From NCBI RefSeq assembly GCF_009557455.1, contig NZ_CP045651.1, forward strand, positions 2,728,001-2,792,000: DNA of 64,000 bases, in the 5' to 3' direction. The notes beneath the pieces are model-generated. The model worked only from the letters and a program-made list of their open reading frames with translations, ran no database searches and had not been told where the DNA came from. Made by a program: the position numbers and the translations under genes. Shown here piece after piece: positions 16,130 through 25,294 of the stretch. This DNA is from Alistipes sp. dk3624. Lineage in GTDB: Bacteria; Bacteroidota; Bacteroidia; Bacteroidales; Rikenellaceae. Within the stretch, counting starts at the first letter, position 1, and the number at the start of each line of letters is the position of its first letter.

Positions 16130-16681
16130 TTATTCGCCGGTTTTACCGGTCAGCCAGAGTAGCTCGTCGATCATCGGGCGCAGCAGTTTCTCGGTCGCTG
16201 CGGGAGAAGCGGCCGTCCCTTTTTCGTCGAAAGTCTCCCCGGCCGAAATCACCGTGCACAGCATCGGTACGACCAACGCCCCGAGTTTCAGCAGCAAAGC
16301 CTGGAGTTGCTGTACCGTCGCGATTCCCGGCACTTTGCCCGAGGTGACCGAAACGACCGCCACCGGTTGGCGGCGCCACTCCTGCAGGTACAGGTCGATG
16401 ACGTTTTTCAGCGCGGCTGAGAAGGAGGCGTTGTAGACCGGGGTGACGATGATCAGCGCGTCGGCCGCCACGAGTCGTTCGGTGAAATCGATCACTTTCC
16501 CGGACGGATTCGGCAGGAAGGCGAAACGTTCCTCGAACAGCGGAAAATCGTACGCTTTCAGGTCGAGTATTTCGGTTTCGGCCAGTTCGTTGGCCGTCAG
16601 ATAGTGTTGAAGATAGAGGGCGACACGGTGACTGAGGCGTCCCGTCCGCACGCTGGACGATAGAATGGCAATCCTTTTCAT
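16130..16681 (-). CDS. NADPH-dependent FMN reductase family protein
   Basis: 183 residues with a flavodoxin-like fold. The phosphate-binding loop SSSVRTGRLSHRV is at the N-terminus, and TPVYNASFSAALKNVIDLY is the typical flavin/dimer-interface block. Such enzymes reduce FMN, quinones or azo compounds with NAD(P)H in the cytoplasm. It converges with the phosphatase gene across a 26-bp gap. The substrate cannot be set. Confidence 0.9.
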   Translation of the reverse strand: MKRIAILSSSVRTGRLSHRVALYLQHYLTANELAETEILDLKAYDFPLFEERFAFLPNPSGKVIDFTERLVAADALIIVTPVYNASFSAALKNVIDLYLQEWRRQPVAVVSVTSGKVPGIATVQQLQALLLKLGALVVPMLCTVISAGETFDEKGTAASPAATEKLLRPMIDELLWLTGKTGE

Positions 16682-16814
16682 AGTAATTCGATGTTCAAAA
16701 CGGTGCTTTTCAAAGATACCGTTTTATCCGTGAATAAAAAATACCGAACGATCCGAATTTTAGTCGTTCCTGAAGCGGACGATGGCGCAAAAAGAGCGTA
16801 TGGAATCAAATATT

Positions 16815-16844
16815 TTTGAATTATGGCAATTATTTTTAACTTTA
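16815..16844 (+). promoter_or_regulatory. Promoter of the calcineurin-like gene
   Basis: TTTG (16815-16818), 18 bp, TAACTTTA (16837-16844; last base differs from TAnnTTTG). Start codon follows at 16902. Confidence 0.5.
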
Positions 16845-16901
16845 CGACCGGTCATAGCATTTTTTTATGTGCTGAATATCGTCATTTAATCTCCTCGGAT
16901 T

Positions 16902-17744
16902 ATGAAACGTATCGTATTCTTTTTGTTTTGTATGCTGTTTTCCTTTTCTTTTTCCGCCCCGGGAAAGGACCGGTCGTTCTTTTTCGTTCAGTTGAGCGAT
17001 CCGCGGTTGGGCCTTTGTAGTGAGGACGGCGGTTTCGAGCGGGAAAAACAGCAGTTCAAGCAGTTTATCGACGCGATCAACCGGTTGAAGCCCGCATTCG
17101 TGGTGATTTCCGGGAATCTGGTGAACGACCGCGGGAACGCCGCCCAACTGGCCGGGTTCCGGGAGTTGTGCCGCCGGATCGATTCGAAAATCCCGATTTA
17201 TCTGTTGCCGGGCGCTTGCGACGTAGGGGACGAAGCCTCGCCCGAAGCGGTGCAGGATTTTATCGGCCGGTACGGCAGCGATCGTTTCGTTTTCCGTAAG
17301 GAAGGGTGTTGCGTGATCGGCCTGAATACGCCGGTCGTAAAAGCGGGGAACTCCGGGCAGCGCCGGCAGCAATACGATTGGCTCGAAAAGCAGCTCCGGC
17401 ACGCCGGGAAATACCGGCGCCGGATACTGATCGGACATCATCCGTTTTTTGTAAACCGGCCGGACGAACCCGACGCCGACGAAAACATTCCGTCGCAGGA
17501 ACGGCAGCGATACCTCGATCTCTGCGCCCGTTATCGCGTCGATCTGGTGCTGGCCGGACACCTGTGTCGCCGGATGGAATCCGATTTTAACGATACGCAT
17601 TTCTCGGTAGCCGGTTCAGCCGGCCACCCGGCGGGAAAAGAGAAACCCGGTTTGCAGATTGTGATCGTTCATCCGGAGCGGATTCATGCGGTTTATTACG
17701 AGATCGACCGGATCCCTTCCTGCGTGGAATTATTTCGTCATTAA
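16902..17744 (+). CDS. Secreted calcineurin-like phosphoesterase with degenerate active site
   Basis: 280 residues with a signal peptide (MKRIVFFLFCMLFSFSFSA). The fold and motif order match metallophosphoesterases of the CSTP1 type, but expected metal ligands are altered: LSDPRLG where DPQ/DxH is expected, SGNLVND where GD is expected, PGACDVG where PGNHDVG is expected, and AGHLC where GHxH is expected; only GHHPFF looks normal. Each change was read directly from the codons. This suggests a pseudoenzyme or a protein with another role in the periplasm. It is monocistronic and has its own promoter. Confidence 0.85.
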   Translation: MKRIVFFLFCMLFSFSFSAPGKDRSFFFVQLSDPRLGLCSEDGGFEREKQQFKQFIDAINRLKPAFVVISGNLVNDRGNAAQLAGFRELCRRIDSKIPIYLLPGACDVGDEASPEAVQDFIGRYGSDRFVFRKEGCCVIGLNTPVVKAGNSGQRRQQYDWLEKQLRHAGKYRRRILIGHHPFFVNRPDEPDADENIPSQERQRYLDLCARYRVDLVLAGHLCRRMESDFNDTHFSVAGSAGHPAGKEKPGLQIVIVHPERIHAVYYEIDRIPSCVELFRH

Positions 17745-17892
17745 TCCGGACCGAAATTGTTTCTGCCTGAAAATGTGATTAAAACGGGGCGATAGCGTAG
17801 AAATTCGTAAATTTCCGTAACTTTATCGCGCCGATTGTGCGACGCAGGAAGCGCCGCAACGATCGGTCGTATCTAAAAGCATCAGAACAGTT

Positions 17893-19110
17893 ATGGAGAG
17901 TACCGAACAGATACTTTTTCTCGGGTTGGGCTATATCGGCCTGCCGACGGCGGCCGTGGCCGCATCCAAAGGATTGCAGGTCATCGGAGTCGATATCGAT
18001 CCGCAGGTCGTGGATACCGTCAACCGGGGCGAGATTCACATTGTCGAACCGGGATTGCGGGAGGTAGTCCGCGAAGTCGTGCGGGCGGGACGGTTCCGGG
18101 CCGCTACGAAGCCGGTCGCGAGCGGCGTTTACCTGATCGTCGTGCCGACTCCGTTCAAAGGGAATCACGAGCCGGACGTTTCGTACGTGGAGGCCGCTAC
18201 GCGTTCGGTCGTTCCGTTGCTGAAAGCGGGCGACCTTTTTATCATCGAATCCACTTCGCCGGTCGGAACGACCGACCGGATGGCGAGGCTGATCTTTTCG
18301 GAGCGGCCCGAGCTCGAAGGGCAACTGCACGTCGCCTACTGTCCGGAGCGGGTGCTGCCGGGCAACGTGTTGCACGAGTTGGTGCACAACGACCGGGTGA
18401 TCGGCGGGATCGACGAGGCTTCGACGCAGCGGGCGATGGCTTTTTACGCCCGTTTCGTGGAGGGCGCGCTGCATCCGACCAATGCCCGGACGGCCGAGAT
18501 GTGTAAGCTGACCGAAAATTCGTCGCGCGACGTTCAGATTGCCTTTGCCAACGAACTTTCGCTGATCTGCGCCAAGGCGGGGATCAACGTCTGGGAATTG
18601 ATCGAACTGGCGAACAAACATCCGCGCGTACATATCCTGCAACCCGGCAGCGGGGTGGGAGGCCATTGCATTGCGGTCGACCCTTATTTTATCACGGCCG
18701 ATTTTCCGAGCGAGTCGCAGTTGATCGCCAAATCGCGCGAGATCAACAATTATAAGGCCTTCTGGTGCGCCGGGCAGGTCAAAGCCGCTATCCAGCGGTT
18801 CAAAGTGACGCAGGGGCGTCCCCCGCGGGTAGCCCTGATGGGACTGGCTTTCAAGCCGAATATCGACGACCTGCGCGAGAGTCCTGCCAAGTATATCGCT
18901 TCGAAAGTGATGGAGGGGGAGGATGCCGATTACCGGATCGTCGAGCCGAACGTGCGGGAGCATCCGGTATTCAAACTCGCCGATTACCGGAAGGCTTATG
19001 CCGAATCCGATATCATCGCTTTTTTGGTGGCGCACAAAGAATTTAAAACTCTGGAATATCGGGACAACGCCGTTATTCTCGATTTTTGCGGTGTTTTTAA
19101 AAAACAGTAA
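17893..19110 (+). CDS. wecC: UDP-N-acetyl-D-mannosamine dehydrogenase
   Basis: 405 residues. The NAD-binding loop [12 protein letters not shown] is near residue 9 and the catalytic thiol is C259 in [13 protein letters not shown]; a second Rossmann half follows ([19 protein letters not shown]). It oxidises UDP-ManNAc twice to UDP-ManNAcA, using the product of the wecB gene 4 bp downstream. The pair supplies an acidic sugar for capsule, LPS or exopolysaccharide, though no glycosyltransferases lie next to it. Confidence 0.95.
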   Translation: MESTEQILFLGLGYIGLPTAAVAASKGLQVIGVDIDPQVVDTVNRGEIHIVEPGLREVVREVVRAGRFRAATKPVASGVYLIVVPTPFKGNHEPDVSYVEAATRSVVPLLKAGDLFIIESTSPVGTTDRMARLIFSERPELEGQLHVAYCPERVLPGNVLHELVHNDRVIGGIDEASTQRAMAFYARFVEGALHPTNARTAEMCKLTENSSRDVQIAFANELSLICAKAGINVWELIELANKHPRVHILQPGSGVGGHCIAVDPYFITADFPSESQLIAKSREINNYKAFWCAGQVKAAIQRFKVTQGRPPRVALMGLAFKPNIDDLRESPAKYIASKVMEGEDADYRIVEPNVREHPVFKLADYRKAYAESDIIAFLVAHKEFKTLEYRDNAVILDFCGVFKKQ

Positions 19111-19114
19111 CGGA

Positions 19115-20260
19115 ATGAAAAAAATCATGCTGGTTTTCGGCACCCGGCCGGAGGCGATCAAAATGGCCCCGCTGGTCGGAGCGCTCCGGGAGCGTCCCGA
19201 CCGGTTCGAAACGGTCGTCTGCGTCAGCGGACAGCACCGCGAGATGCTGGATCAGGTGTTGCGTCTGTTCGGGATCGTTCCCGATTACGACCTGAATATC
19301 ATGAAGCGGGGGCAGGATCTCTACGATATTACGACGGCCGTGCTGGCCGGGATGCGCGGCGTGCTGGCCGAAGCGAAGCCGGACGTGGTGTTGGTGCACG
19401 GCGATACGACCACTTCCGCGGCCGCCGCGCTGGCGGCTTTCTACGCGCGGATTCCGGTGGGGCATGTCGAAGCGGGCCTGCGTACGCACGATATGTACAA
19501 CCCATGGCCCGAGGAGATCAACCGTCAGTTAACCGGGCGGCTGGCGTCGTTTCACTTCGCGCCGACCTCGCTGGCCCGCGAAAACCTGTTGCGGGAGGGC
19601 GTTCCGGACGACCGGATATTCGTGACCGGCAATACGGTGATCGATGCGCTCCATGCGGTGGTCGGACGGATCAAGTCGGACGAGGCCCTGGCCGGGAGAC
19701 TGGCAGGGGAGCTGCGGCGGGCGGGATACGATGCCGCGAGGCGATTGTCCGATCGCCGGCTGGTGCTGATTACCGGACACCGGCGGGAAAATTTCGGGGA
19801 CGGCTTTTTGCGTATTTGTACGGCGATCCGGACGCTGACCGGCAGGTTCCCGGAGGTCGATTTCGTCTATCCGATGCACTTGAACCCGAACGTGCGGCGC
19901 CCGATCGGCGAGGTTTTCGGGACGGACGCGCCGCAGAACCTGTTCTTGATCGAACCGCAGGAATACCTGCCTTTCGTATACCTGATGGAGAAAAGCGCGG
20001 TCGTGCTGACCGACAGCGGAGGCATTCAGGAAGAGGCTCCGGGGCTCGGTAAACCGGTGTTGGTGATGCGCGAAACCACCGAACGGCCGGAGGCCGTGCA
20101 GGCCGGTACGGTCAAGTTGGTCGGTACGGACGAGGCCCGGATCGTTTCCGAGGTTTCCGCTTTGTTGACCGACCCCGTTTATTACCGGGCAATGAGCGAG
20201 GCCGTGAATCCCTACGGGGACGGGGAGGCCTGCGGACGGATCGTCCGGTTGCTGGAATAG
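19115..20260 (+). CDS. wecB: UDP-N-acetylglucosamine 2-epimerase (non-hydrolysing)
   Basis: 381 residues from the ATG at 19115 ([19 protein letters not shown]); the frame is open further upstream inside wecC, but that is a shadow. Family blocks: [81 protein letters not shown]. It interconverts UDP-GlcNAc and UDP-ManNAc in the cytoplasm and feeds WecC. Spacing to wecC is 4 bp, so both are co-transcribed. Confidence 0.97.
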   Translation: MKKIMLVFGTRPEAIKMAPLVGALRERPDRFETVVCVSGQHREMLDQVLRLFGIVPDYDLNIMKRGQDLYDITTAVLAGMRGVLAEAKPDVVLVHGDTTTSAAAALAAFYARIPVGHVEAGLRTHDMYNPWPEEINRQLTGRLASFHFAPTSLARENLLREGVPDDRIFVTGNTVIDALHAVVGRIKSDEALAGRLAGELRRAGYDAARRLSDRRLVLITGHRRENFGDGFLRICTAIRTLTGRFPEVDFVYPMHLNPNVRRPIGEVFGTDAPQNLFLIEPQEYLPFVYLMEKSAVVLTDSGGIQEEAPGLGKPVLVMRETTERPEAVQAGTVKLVGTDEARIVSEVSALLTDPVYYRAMSEAVNPYGDGEACGRIVRLLE

Positions 20261-20345
20261 ACTGTTGGCAAAACCCGAAGTCGGGATATCTGTTTAGCGA
20301 AAAGCGCGACTATTTGCGTCTTTTCGGAATAATTTTACGGATGAA

Positions 20346-20377
20346 TTTGTTATTTCAGAAAAAATAATTTAATTTTG
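20346..20377 (+). promoter_or_regulatory. Promoter of the beta-propeller lipoprotein operon
   Basis: TTTG at 20346-20349, 20-bp spacer, TAATTTTG at 20370-20377. The start codon at 20447 leaves a ~60-nt leader. Confidence 0.65.
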
Positions 20378-20446
20378 ATATTAAGGCCGTCTGGAACGGT
20401 TTTTGGGTCTGAATACGATATTTGCGCATCCTTAAATTTTTGACCT

Positions 20447-21886
20447 ATGAAAAAGAGAATGAAATTGGTTTTGGCAATGATTCCGGCGCTGGCTTTGGGC
20501 GGTTGCAAGTCGGCTCTGGAAATTCCCGTCGTCGAGACGGGGTGGGATATTTACACCGGCGGACAGTACCGTTACGGACCTTCCATCATCGTCAACAAAG
20601 ACGGCTCGGTCGATGCGTGGTTCGCCGCTCCGGGCGGTTATCACGACGACGGCAATCTGAAATTCGATGCCGATGCCGTCATGAAGCCGGTCGTGCTGGG
20701 CAAAGGCATGACGGCCGCCCAGCGGTTCGCCGAAACCAAACCGTTCTATTCGGTACGCGTGATCTGCCCGAATCAACAGGCGAAAAACGCATCGCTTACG
20801 TTCAGCCTGTACCGGTGGGATACCGACTATAAAACGACCCTGCGGCACCGTCCGGTGGCCACGCAGCGCTATGAAAATTATAAGGACAACCAGAGCCTGG
20901 AGCTGGTCAACAAGGATAAGTTTCCGTACGGCGAATACTTGTGGACGCTCAGCGACGGCAACAACGACCAGTGTATGGTCTGGCAGTCGGATAAGAATAT
21001 GGAAGGGGTGACCAACTATTTGAACGGAGAAGAGGTCGCCGGTAGCTTCCGGGCACGCGTGTCGCAGGACTTTTCGGACGGAACCATATTCTGGGATCAG
21101 GCTTCCTATCAGCATTCGACCGACGGAGGCAAAACGTGGACTCCGGAGCAGATGGTGCTGCTTCCGACCGAATTTGCTTCCGATCATTTTTCGGTATGCG
21201 ACCCGGCCGTAGCCCAGTGGGGCGATTATTACTATGCGGGTTATACTTCTACTGAAAACGAGGGGATGGTCGAAAACCATGTTTATATCGCCCGTTCGAA
21301 ATCGCCGGTAGGCCCGTGGGAAAAGTGGAACGGTTCGGGCTGGACTACCGGGACGGACGTACAGCCGATGATCCGGTACACGGACGATCCGAAGAAGTTC
21401 GGAGCCGGGGAGCCGTCGTTCGTGGTGCTCGGCGACAGCGTCTATTGCTATTATACCTGGAATGCGACGGGCGACGAGTCGATAACGACCCGGTTGGTTA
21501 CGGCCGATGCGAACGATCCGAATTGGCCCGCCCATCTGAATTTCCACGGGACGGTGATCAATAAGAGCGACATCAAAGGGGCCGATCATTGCGATGTGAA
21601 ATACCGTGACGATCTCAAGAAATTTCAGGCGATCCATGCCGCCCAGCGGATGGGTCCCGACAGCTATATCGTGTTGTGGGAATCGGAGGACGGAATCCAT
21701 TTTACCCGGAAAGGAGAGATTCGTGATAATTTGAAGCCTTACCTGCACAATTGCGGGTGGAGCGGCGACGGCCGGGGACACATGCGCAAAGGGGTGCAGC
21801 AGTATATCTCCTATGCGTACGGTACGCCGGAAGCTGCGTGGGGACAATGGAATACGTGGTGGAGTCCATTGAAACTGACCGAATAA
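20447..21886 (+). CDS. Beta-propeller glycosidase-like lipoprotein
   Basis: 479 residues with a lipobox at LALGGC. The sequence has features of five-bladed beta-propeller glycosidases: an Asp-box-like STDGGKTWTP, then YIARSKSPVGPWEKW and FVVLGDSVYCYYTW, as in GH43/GH117-type or sialidase-like proteins. I cannot assign a GH family or confirm catalytic acids. It probably sits on the cell surface and acts on, or binds, a glycan. The DUF4493 lipoprotein gene follows 10 bp downstream, so the two form an operon. Confidence 0.75.
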   Translation: MKKRMKLVLAMIPALALGGCKSALEIPVVETGWDIYTGGQYRYGPSIIVNKDGSVDAWFAAPGGYHDDGNLKFDADAVMKPVVLGKGMTAAQRFAETKPFYSVRVICPNQQAKNASLTFSLYRWDTDYKTTLRHRPVATQRYENYKDNQSLELVNKDKFPYGEYLWTLSDGNNDQCMVWQSDKNMEGVTNYLNGEEVAGSFRARVSQDFSDGTIFWDQASYQHSTDGGKTWTPEQMVLLPTEFASDHFSVCDPAVAQWGDYYYAGYTSTENEGMVENHVYIARSKSPVGPWEKWNGSGWTTGTDVQPMIRYTDDPKKFGAGEPSFVVLGDSVYCYYTWNATGDESITTRLVTADANDPNWPAHLNFHGTVINKSDIKGADHCDVKYRDDLKKFQAIHAAQRMGPDSYIVLWESEDGIHFTRKGEIRDNLKPYLHNCGWSGDGRGHMRKGVQQYISYAYGTPEAAWGQWNTWWSPLKLTE

Positions 21887-21896
21887 CCAAACTACT

Positions 21897-23108
21897 ATGA
21901 AAAGAAGGAACCTGTTGTTCCCATTGCTGATAACGGCGATGGGCTGGGGATCGTGCGCTAAAAACGATCCCGGAAATGTCGGAAACGGATCGCTTGTTGT
22001 CCGCCTGGATGTCGATCCGACCGTGAGAGTCGTAACTGCGTCGGCAACCAAAAGCGCGGATGCCGCCACCTTCACGCTCGAGATCCTGCAAAACGAAACG
22101 GTGATTAAAAAGCTGTCGCCCATCGGCGTCGATCCGGGGCCTATCGAATTGCCTTCGGGAGTTTATACGGTGCGGACCTATTCGCAGTCTTTTACTGCGC
22201 CGGCTTTCGATACGCCCGTTTACGGCGGATCGGCGGGGGTGTCGATCGCCGTTGACAACGAAACCCCGGTTTCGATCGGCTGCAAGCAGACCAATGCCGG
22301 CGTCCGGGTCAGCTATTCGGAAGCTTTTCGCGCCAACCATTCGACGCGTTCAACGACGATCCGGCAGATCCAGGGCGCTCTGACATTTACTGACGACGAC
22401 GTTTCCGGTGGGCGAATCGGCTATTTTCCGGCCGACCGGGCGACGATCGTCGTTACGGCCGACGGAGTGGAATACGAGCAGGAGCTGACGCTGGATGCCC
22501 AAACCGTCTATAACGTGAGCGTCGACGACGCGCCTCAGTCGGTTTCGGGAAACCTGAAACTCGATATTACGGTTTCGACCGATGTGAGCGAGCAGGACGT
22601 GGCGGTCGTTTTCCCTTCCGGCGTGGTCGATTATACGGAGACGATGGGCGGCGTTCCCGTTTCGGTCGAGCAAAATGTCAGCGGGTATGCGAAATGGTCG
22701 TACCTGAAAGCTTCGTATGCGGGATCGGGCGCTTTCGTTTCGTCGGCCGCTCCTTCCGATTACAACGGCGCTTCCGGCGGAAATTACCTGTTGTTCAAGA
22801 CGTCCGGCGCCTATTTTACGGTTTCGGGCCTGAATACGTCGATGGCGGCGAACGATCTGGTGCTGTCGTTCGGATGCTGTAGTTTTTCGCAGGCTTACGA
22901 TGTGAATAACCTGACGGTCAGCGTGAGTCAGGATGAAGGGGCTAATTTTACGCAGCTTCCGATCGCGTCCGATGCTCGTCCGGCGAATAAAAAATGGGCT
23001 CAGGTCTCCGTTACGGAGGGAATCCCGAAGACCAAAAATCTGGTGATTCGTTTCGATTGTCTCGGAACGAATTACGGAATCGACGATATCCGGTTGAAAA
23101 CACTGTAA
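21897..23108 (+). CDS. DUF4493-domain lipoprotein
   Basis: 403 residues. A signal peptide ends in GWGSC. Residues ~30-225 match the DUF4493 pattern: GSLVVRLDVDP, TFTLEILQNETVIKKL, IELPSGVYTVRTYSQSFTAPAFDTPVYGG. This domain is common in Bacteroidota lipoproteins that accompany carbohydrate-processing enzymes. The last ~160 residues form a separate beta-sandwich (YLLFKTSGAYFTVSGL ... FDCLGTNYGIDDIRL) resembling a carbohydrate- or surface-binding module. It probably partners the beta-propeller protein encoded just upstream. Confidence 0.82.
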   Translation: MKRRNLLFPLLITAMGWGSCAKNDPGNVGNGSLVVRLDVDPTVRVVTASATKSADAATFTLEILQNETVIKKLSPIGVDPGPIELPSGVYTVRTYSQSFTAPAFDTPVYGGSAGVSIAVDNETPVSIGCKQTNAGVRVSYSEAFRANHSTRSTTIRQIQGALTFTDDDVSGGRIGYFPADRATIVVTADGVEYEQELTLDAQTVYNVSVDDAPQSVSGNLKLDITVSTDVSEQDVAVVFPSGVVDYTETMGGVPVSVEQNVSGYAKWSYLKASYAGSGAFVSSAAPSDYNGASGGNYLLFKTSGAYFTVSGLNTSMAANDLVLSFGCCSFSQAYDVNNLTVSVSQDEGANFTQLPIASDARPANKKWAQVSVTEGIPKTKNLVIRFDCLGTNYGIDDIRLKTL

Positions 23109-23122
23109 AAAGCAGCGAAAAC

Positions 23123-23156
23123 AACGGGCGTTCCTCCCACAGGAGGAACGCCCGTT
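23123..23156. terminator. Bidirectional hairpin between convergent genes
   Basis: Perfect 15-bp stem (23123-23137 with 23142-23156), 4-nt loop, between the DUF4493 gene and the convergent peptidase gene. Confidence 0.85.
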
Positions 23157-23181
23157 TCATGCCGGATATCGTTCCGGACGA

Positions 23182-23889
23182 TTATCTCCAACGGGTCGTA
23201 TAATTTTTCAGTTCCTGTCTCAATTGCGGATGTTTACCGCCGGTCAGCCGGTTGAGAAGCTGGTGAAATTCGGCCCCGTGGTTTTTATGTAGCGTGTGGC
23301 AGAGTTCGTGAACGATGACGTAGTCGATCAGGTGGTCGGGCAATTTCATCAGATGGATGCTCAGCGACAGGTTGTTTTCCGACGAGCAACTGCCCCAGCG
23401 CGACCGGGTGTTGCGGATCGTCACGGTTCCGCAACGGAATCCGAATGTTTTACAAAGTGCGTCGACCCGTTGCGGCAGGTAGGCTTTCGCTTCGATACGC
23501 CATGCTTCCTCGATTCCCTGCTGGATGATCCGCTGAACCTCCGGAGCGTCGTATCGCAGGGCGGCGGGATAACTGACCCGGATGATTCCGTTTCCGATCC
23601 GAGCCGAAGGGCTCAAGCAGGGACAGGGGTTCAACTGCAATACGTGACTGCGCGTAGCGTAGGGCAGTTCGATCGTTTCGTGCGGGTAGCGCCTGGCGAG
23701 CCGTTCCCGGGTACGGACGGCCCATTGTTCCTTTTCGTTCAGAAATTGGATCGCCTGCTGGTCGCTGACCCCCGAAGGGATCGACAGGCGTATTTCACCC
23801 GTTGCCCGGATGCTGATGCCGAGCCTGCGTAACCGCGACGAGCGGACGACCGTGATCGCACCGAGCGACGGATGGTGATATTCCGCCAT
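23182..23889 (-). CDS. YgjP-like (M48/DUF45) metallopeptidase
   Basis: 235 residues. The C-terminal half holds the zinc motif HELCH (VIVHELCHTLHKNHGAEFH) and the RNTRSRWGSCSS block characteristic of the YgjP family. E. coli YgjP is linked to nucleotide or protease functions that remain poorly defined. No membrane segments, so cytoplasmic. It is last in the minus-strand run, 9 bp after argH. Confidence 0.88.
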   Translation of the reverse strand: MAEYHHPSLGAITVVRSSRLRRLGISIRATGEIRLSIPSGVSDQQAIQFLNEKEQWAVRTRERLARRYPHETIELPYATRSHVLQLNPCPCLSPSARIGNGIIRVSYPAALRYDAPEVQRIIQQGIEEAWRIEAKAYLPQRVDALCKTFGFRCGTVTIRNTRSRWGSCSSENNLSLSIHLMKLPDHLIDYVIVHELCHTLHKNHGAEFHQLLNRLTGGKHPQLRQELKNYTTRWR

Positions 23890-23898
23890 GAACTTTGC

Positions 23899-25230
23899 TT
23901 ATTTAACCAGTTCCGTTTCGGCCCGGTCGACCCGGTCGAAATGGAACTTATCGAGCGTTTGCTGCATCAGGGCCGAAATTTCGTCGGTACACAGGTTGCC
24001 GATACTCCCTTCGTGGGTGTGGTGTACGGTTTTTTCTGCTTTAAAATTCCCGTTTTCGATGTCGATCCCTACTTTTTTGTAGGCTTCCCGGAATGGAACT
24101 CCGTTGAGCACCATGTTGTTGACCACTTCGACACTGAACAGGTAATCGTATTTCGGATCGTCCAGAATGTGCTCTTTAACCTGCAGGTTTTCGAGCATGT
24201 AAACTGCCATATGAATGCAGCTCCGCAGTTCGGCGATGGCCGGGAAAAGCACTTCTTTGAGCAACTGCAGGTCGCGGTTGTATCCGCACGGCAGGTTGGT
24301 CGTCATCATTGCGATCTGGTTCGGAAGTCCTTGGATCAGGTTGCATTTGCCCCGGATCAGTTCCCATACGTCCGGATTTTTCTTGTGCGGCATGATGCTC
24401 GATCCGGTGGTCAACTCGGCCGGATAGGAGATGAATCCGAAGTTCTGGTTCAGGAACAGCGTGTTGTCCATCGCCAGCCGCGCCAGCGTAGCGGCGACCG
24501 ACGACATGGCCTGCGCCATGATCCGTTCGCTCTTTCCGCGCCCCATCTGGGCATATACGACGTTGTAACTCAGCGTGTCGAAACCGAGCAACTGCGTGGT
24601 CATCGTACGGTTCAGCGGGAACGACGAGCCGTATCCGGCGGCCGATCCGAGCGGATTCTTGTTGCAGATGCGGTAGGCGGCGTGCAGCATTTCGGTATCG
24701 TCCACCAGGCTTTCCGCATAGGCTCCGAGCCACAGCCCGAACGAGGACGGCATTGCGATCTGCAGGTGGGTGTATCCCGGCATCAGCACCTCTTTGTACT
24801 TTTCCGAAAGTTGTTGCAGCCGGTGGAACAACTGCTCCACGTCCGCTACGATCTCCCGGATCTGCCGCCGCAGGAAGATCCGCAGGTCGACCAGCACCTG
24901 GTCATTGCGCGAACGGCCGCTGTGGATCTTTTTGCCGGCGTCGCCGATGCGCTGCGTCAGCAGGAATTCGACCTGCGAGTGCACGTCTTCGACGCCCTCT
25001 TCGATCGTAAATTTTCCGGCCGTGATGTCCCGGTAAATGTTTTTGAGTTCGCGCTGCACGTTTGCGAGGTCTTCGCTGCCGAGCAGTCCGATGGATTCGA
25101 GCATGCGCGTGTGCGCCAGCGATCCCAGGACGTCGGCTTCGGCAAGAAAGAGGTCCATCTCGCGGTCGCGCCCGACGGTGAACTGTTCCACCGCCTTATT
25201 CACGTCGTTGGTTTTTTGCCACAACTTCAT
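23899..25230 (-). CDS. argH: Argininosuccinate lyase
   Basis: 443 residues with the signature loop GSSIMPHKKNPD and FLTQRIGDAGKKIHSGRSRNDQV. It splits argininosuccinate into arginine and fumarate, the last step of arginine synthesis. Other arg genes are absent nearby except the M20 deacylase at 28167-29228, which fits the earlier deacylation step. Confidence 0.97.
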   Translation of the reverse strand: MKLWQKTNDVNKAVEQFTVGRDREMDLFLAEADVLGSLAHTRMLESIGLLGSEDLANVQRELKNIYRDITAGKFTIEEGVEDVHSQVEFLLTQRIGDAGKKIHSGRSRNDQVLVDLRIFLRRQIREIVADVEQLFHRLQQLSEKYKEVLMPGYTHLQIAMPSSFGLWLGAYAESLVDDTEMLHAAYRICNKNPLGSAAGYGSSFPLNRTMTTQLLGFDTLSYNVVYAQMGRGKSERIMAQAMSSVAATLARLAMDNTLFLNQNFGFISYPAELTTGSSIMPHKKNPDVWELIRGKCNLIQGLPNQIAMMTTNLPCGYNRDLQLLKEVLFPAIAELRSCIHMAVYMLENLQVKEHILDDPKYDYLFSVEVVNNMVLNGVPFREAYKKVGIDIENGNFKAEKTVHHTHEGSIGNLCTDEISALMQQTLDKFHFDRVDRAETELVK

Positions 25231-25294
25231 CTGTCTGTCGTTTTTGGGTTTTAAACAGGGAGCGTACGGGCATTTGCGGGTACGCCCCGTAATT

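Noticed and set aside
17789-17829. Hairpin or operator upstream of wecC
   Set aside because: GCGATA/TATCGC arms are short and far apart; too weak to call, although a TAACTTTA -7-like element overlaps them.
18923-19114. N-terminal extension of wecB inside wecC
   Set aside because: No similarity to the family; [14 protein letters not shown] at 19115 is the standard start.
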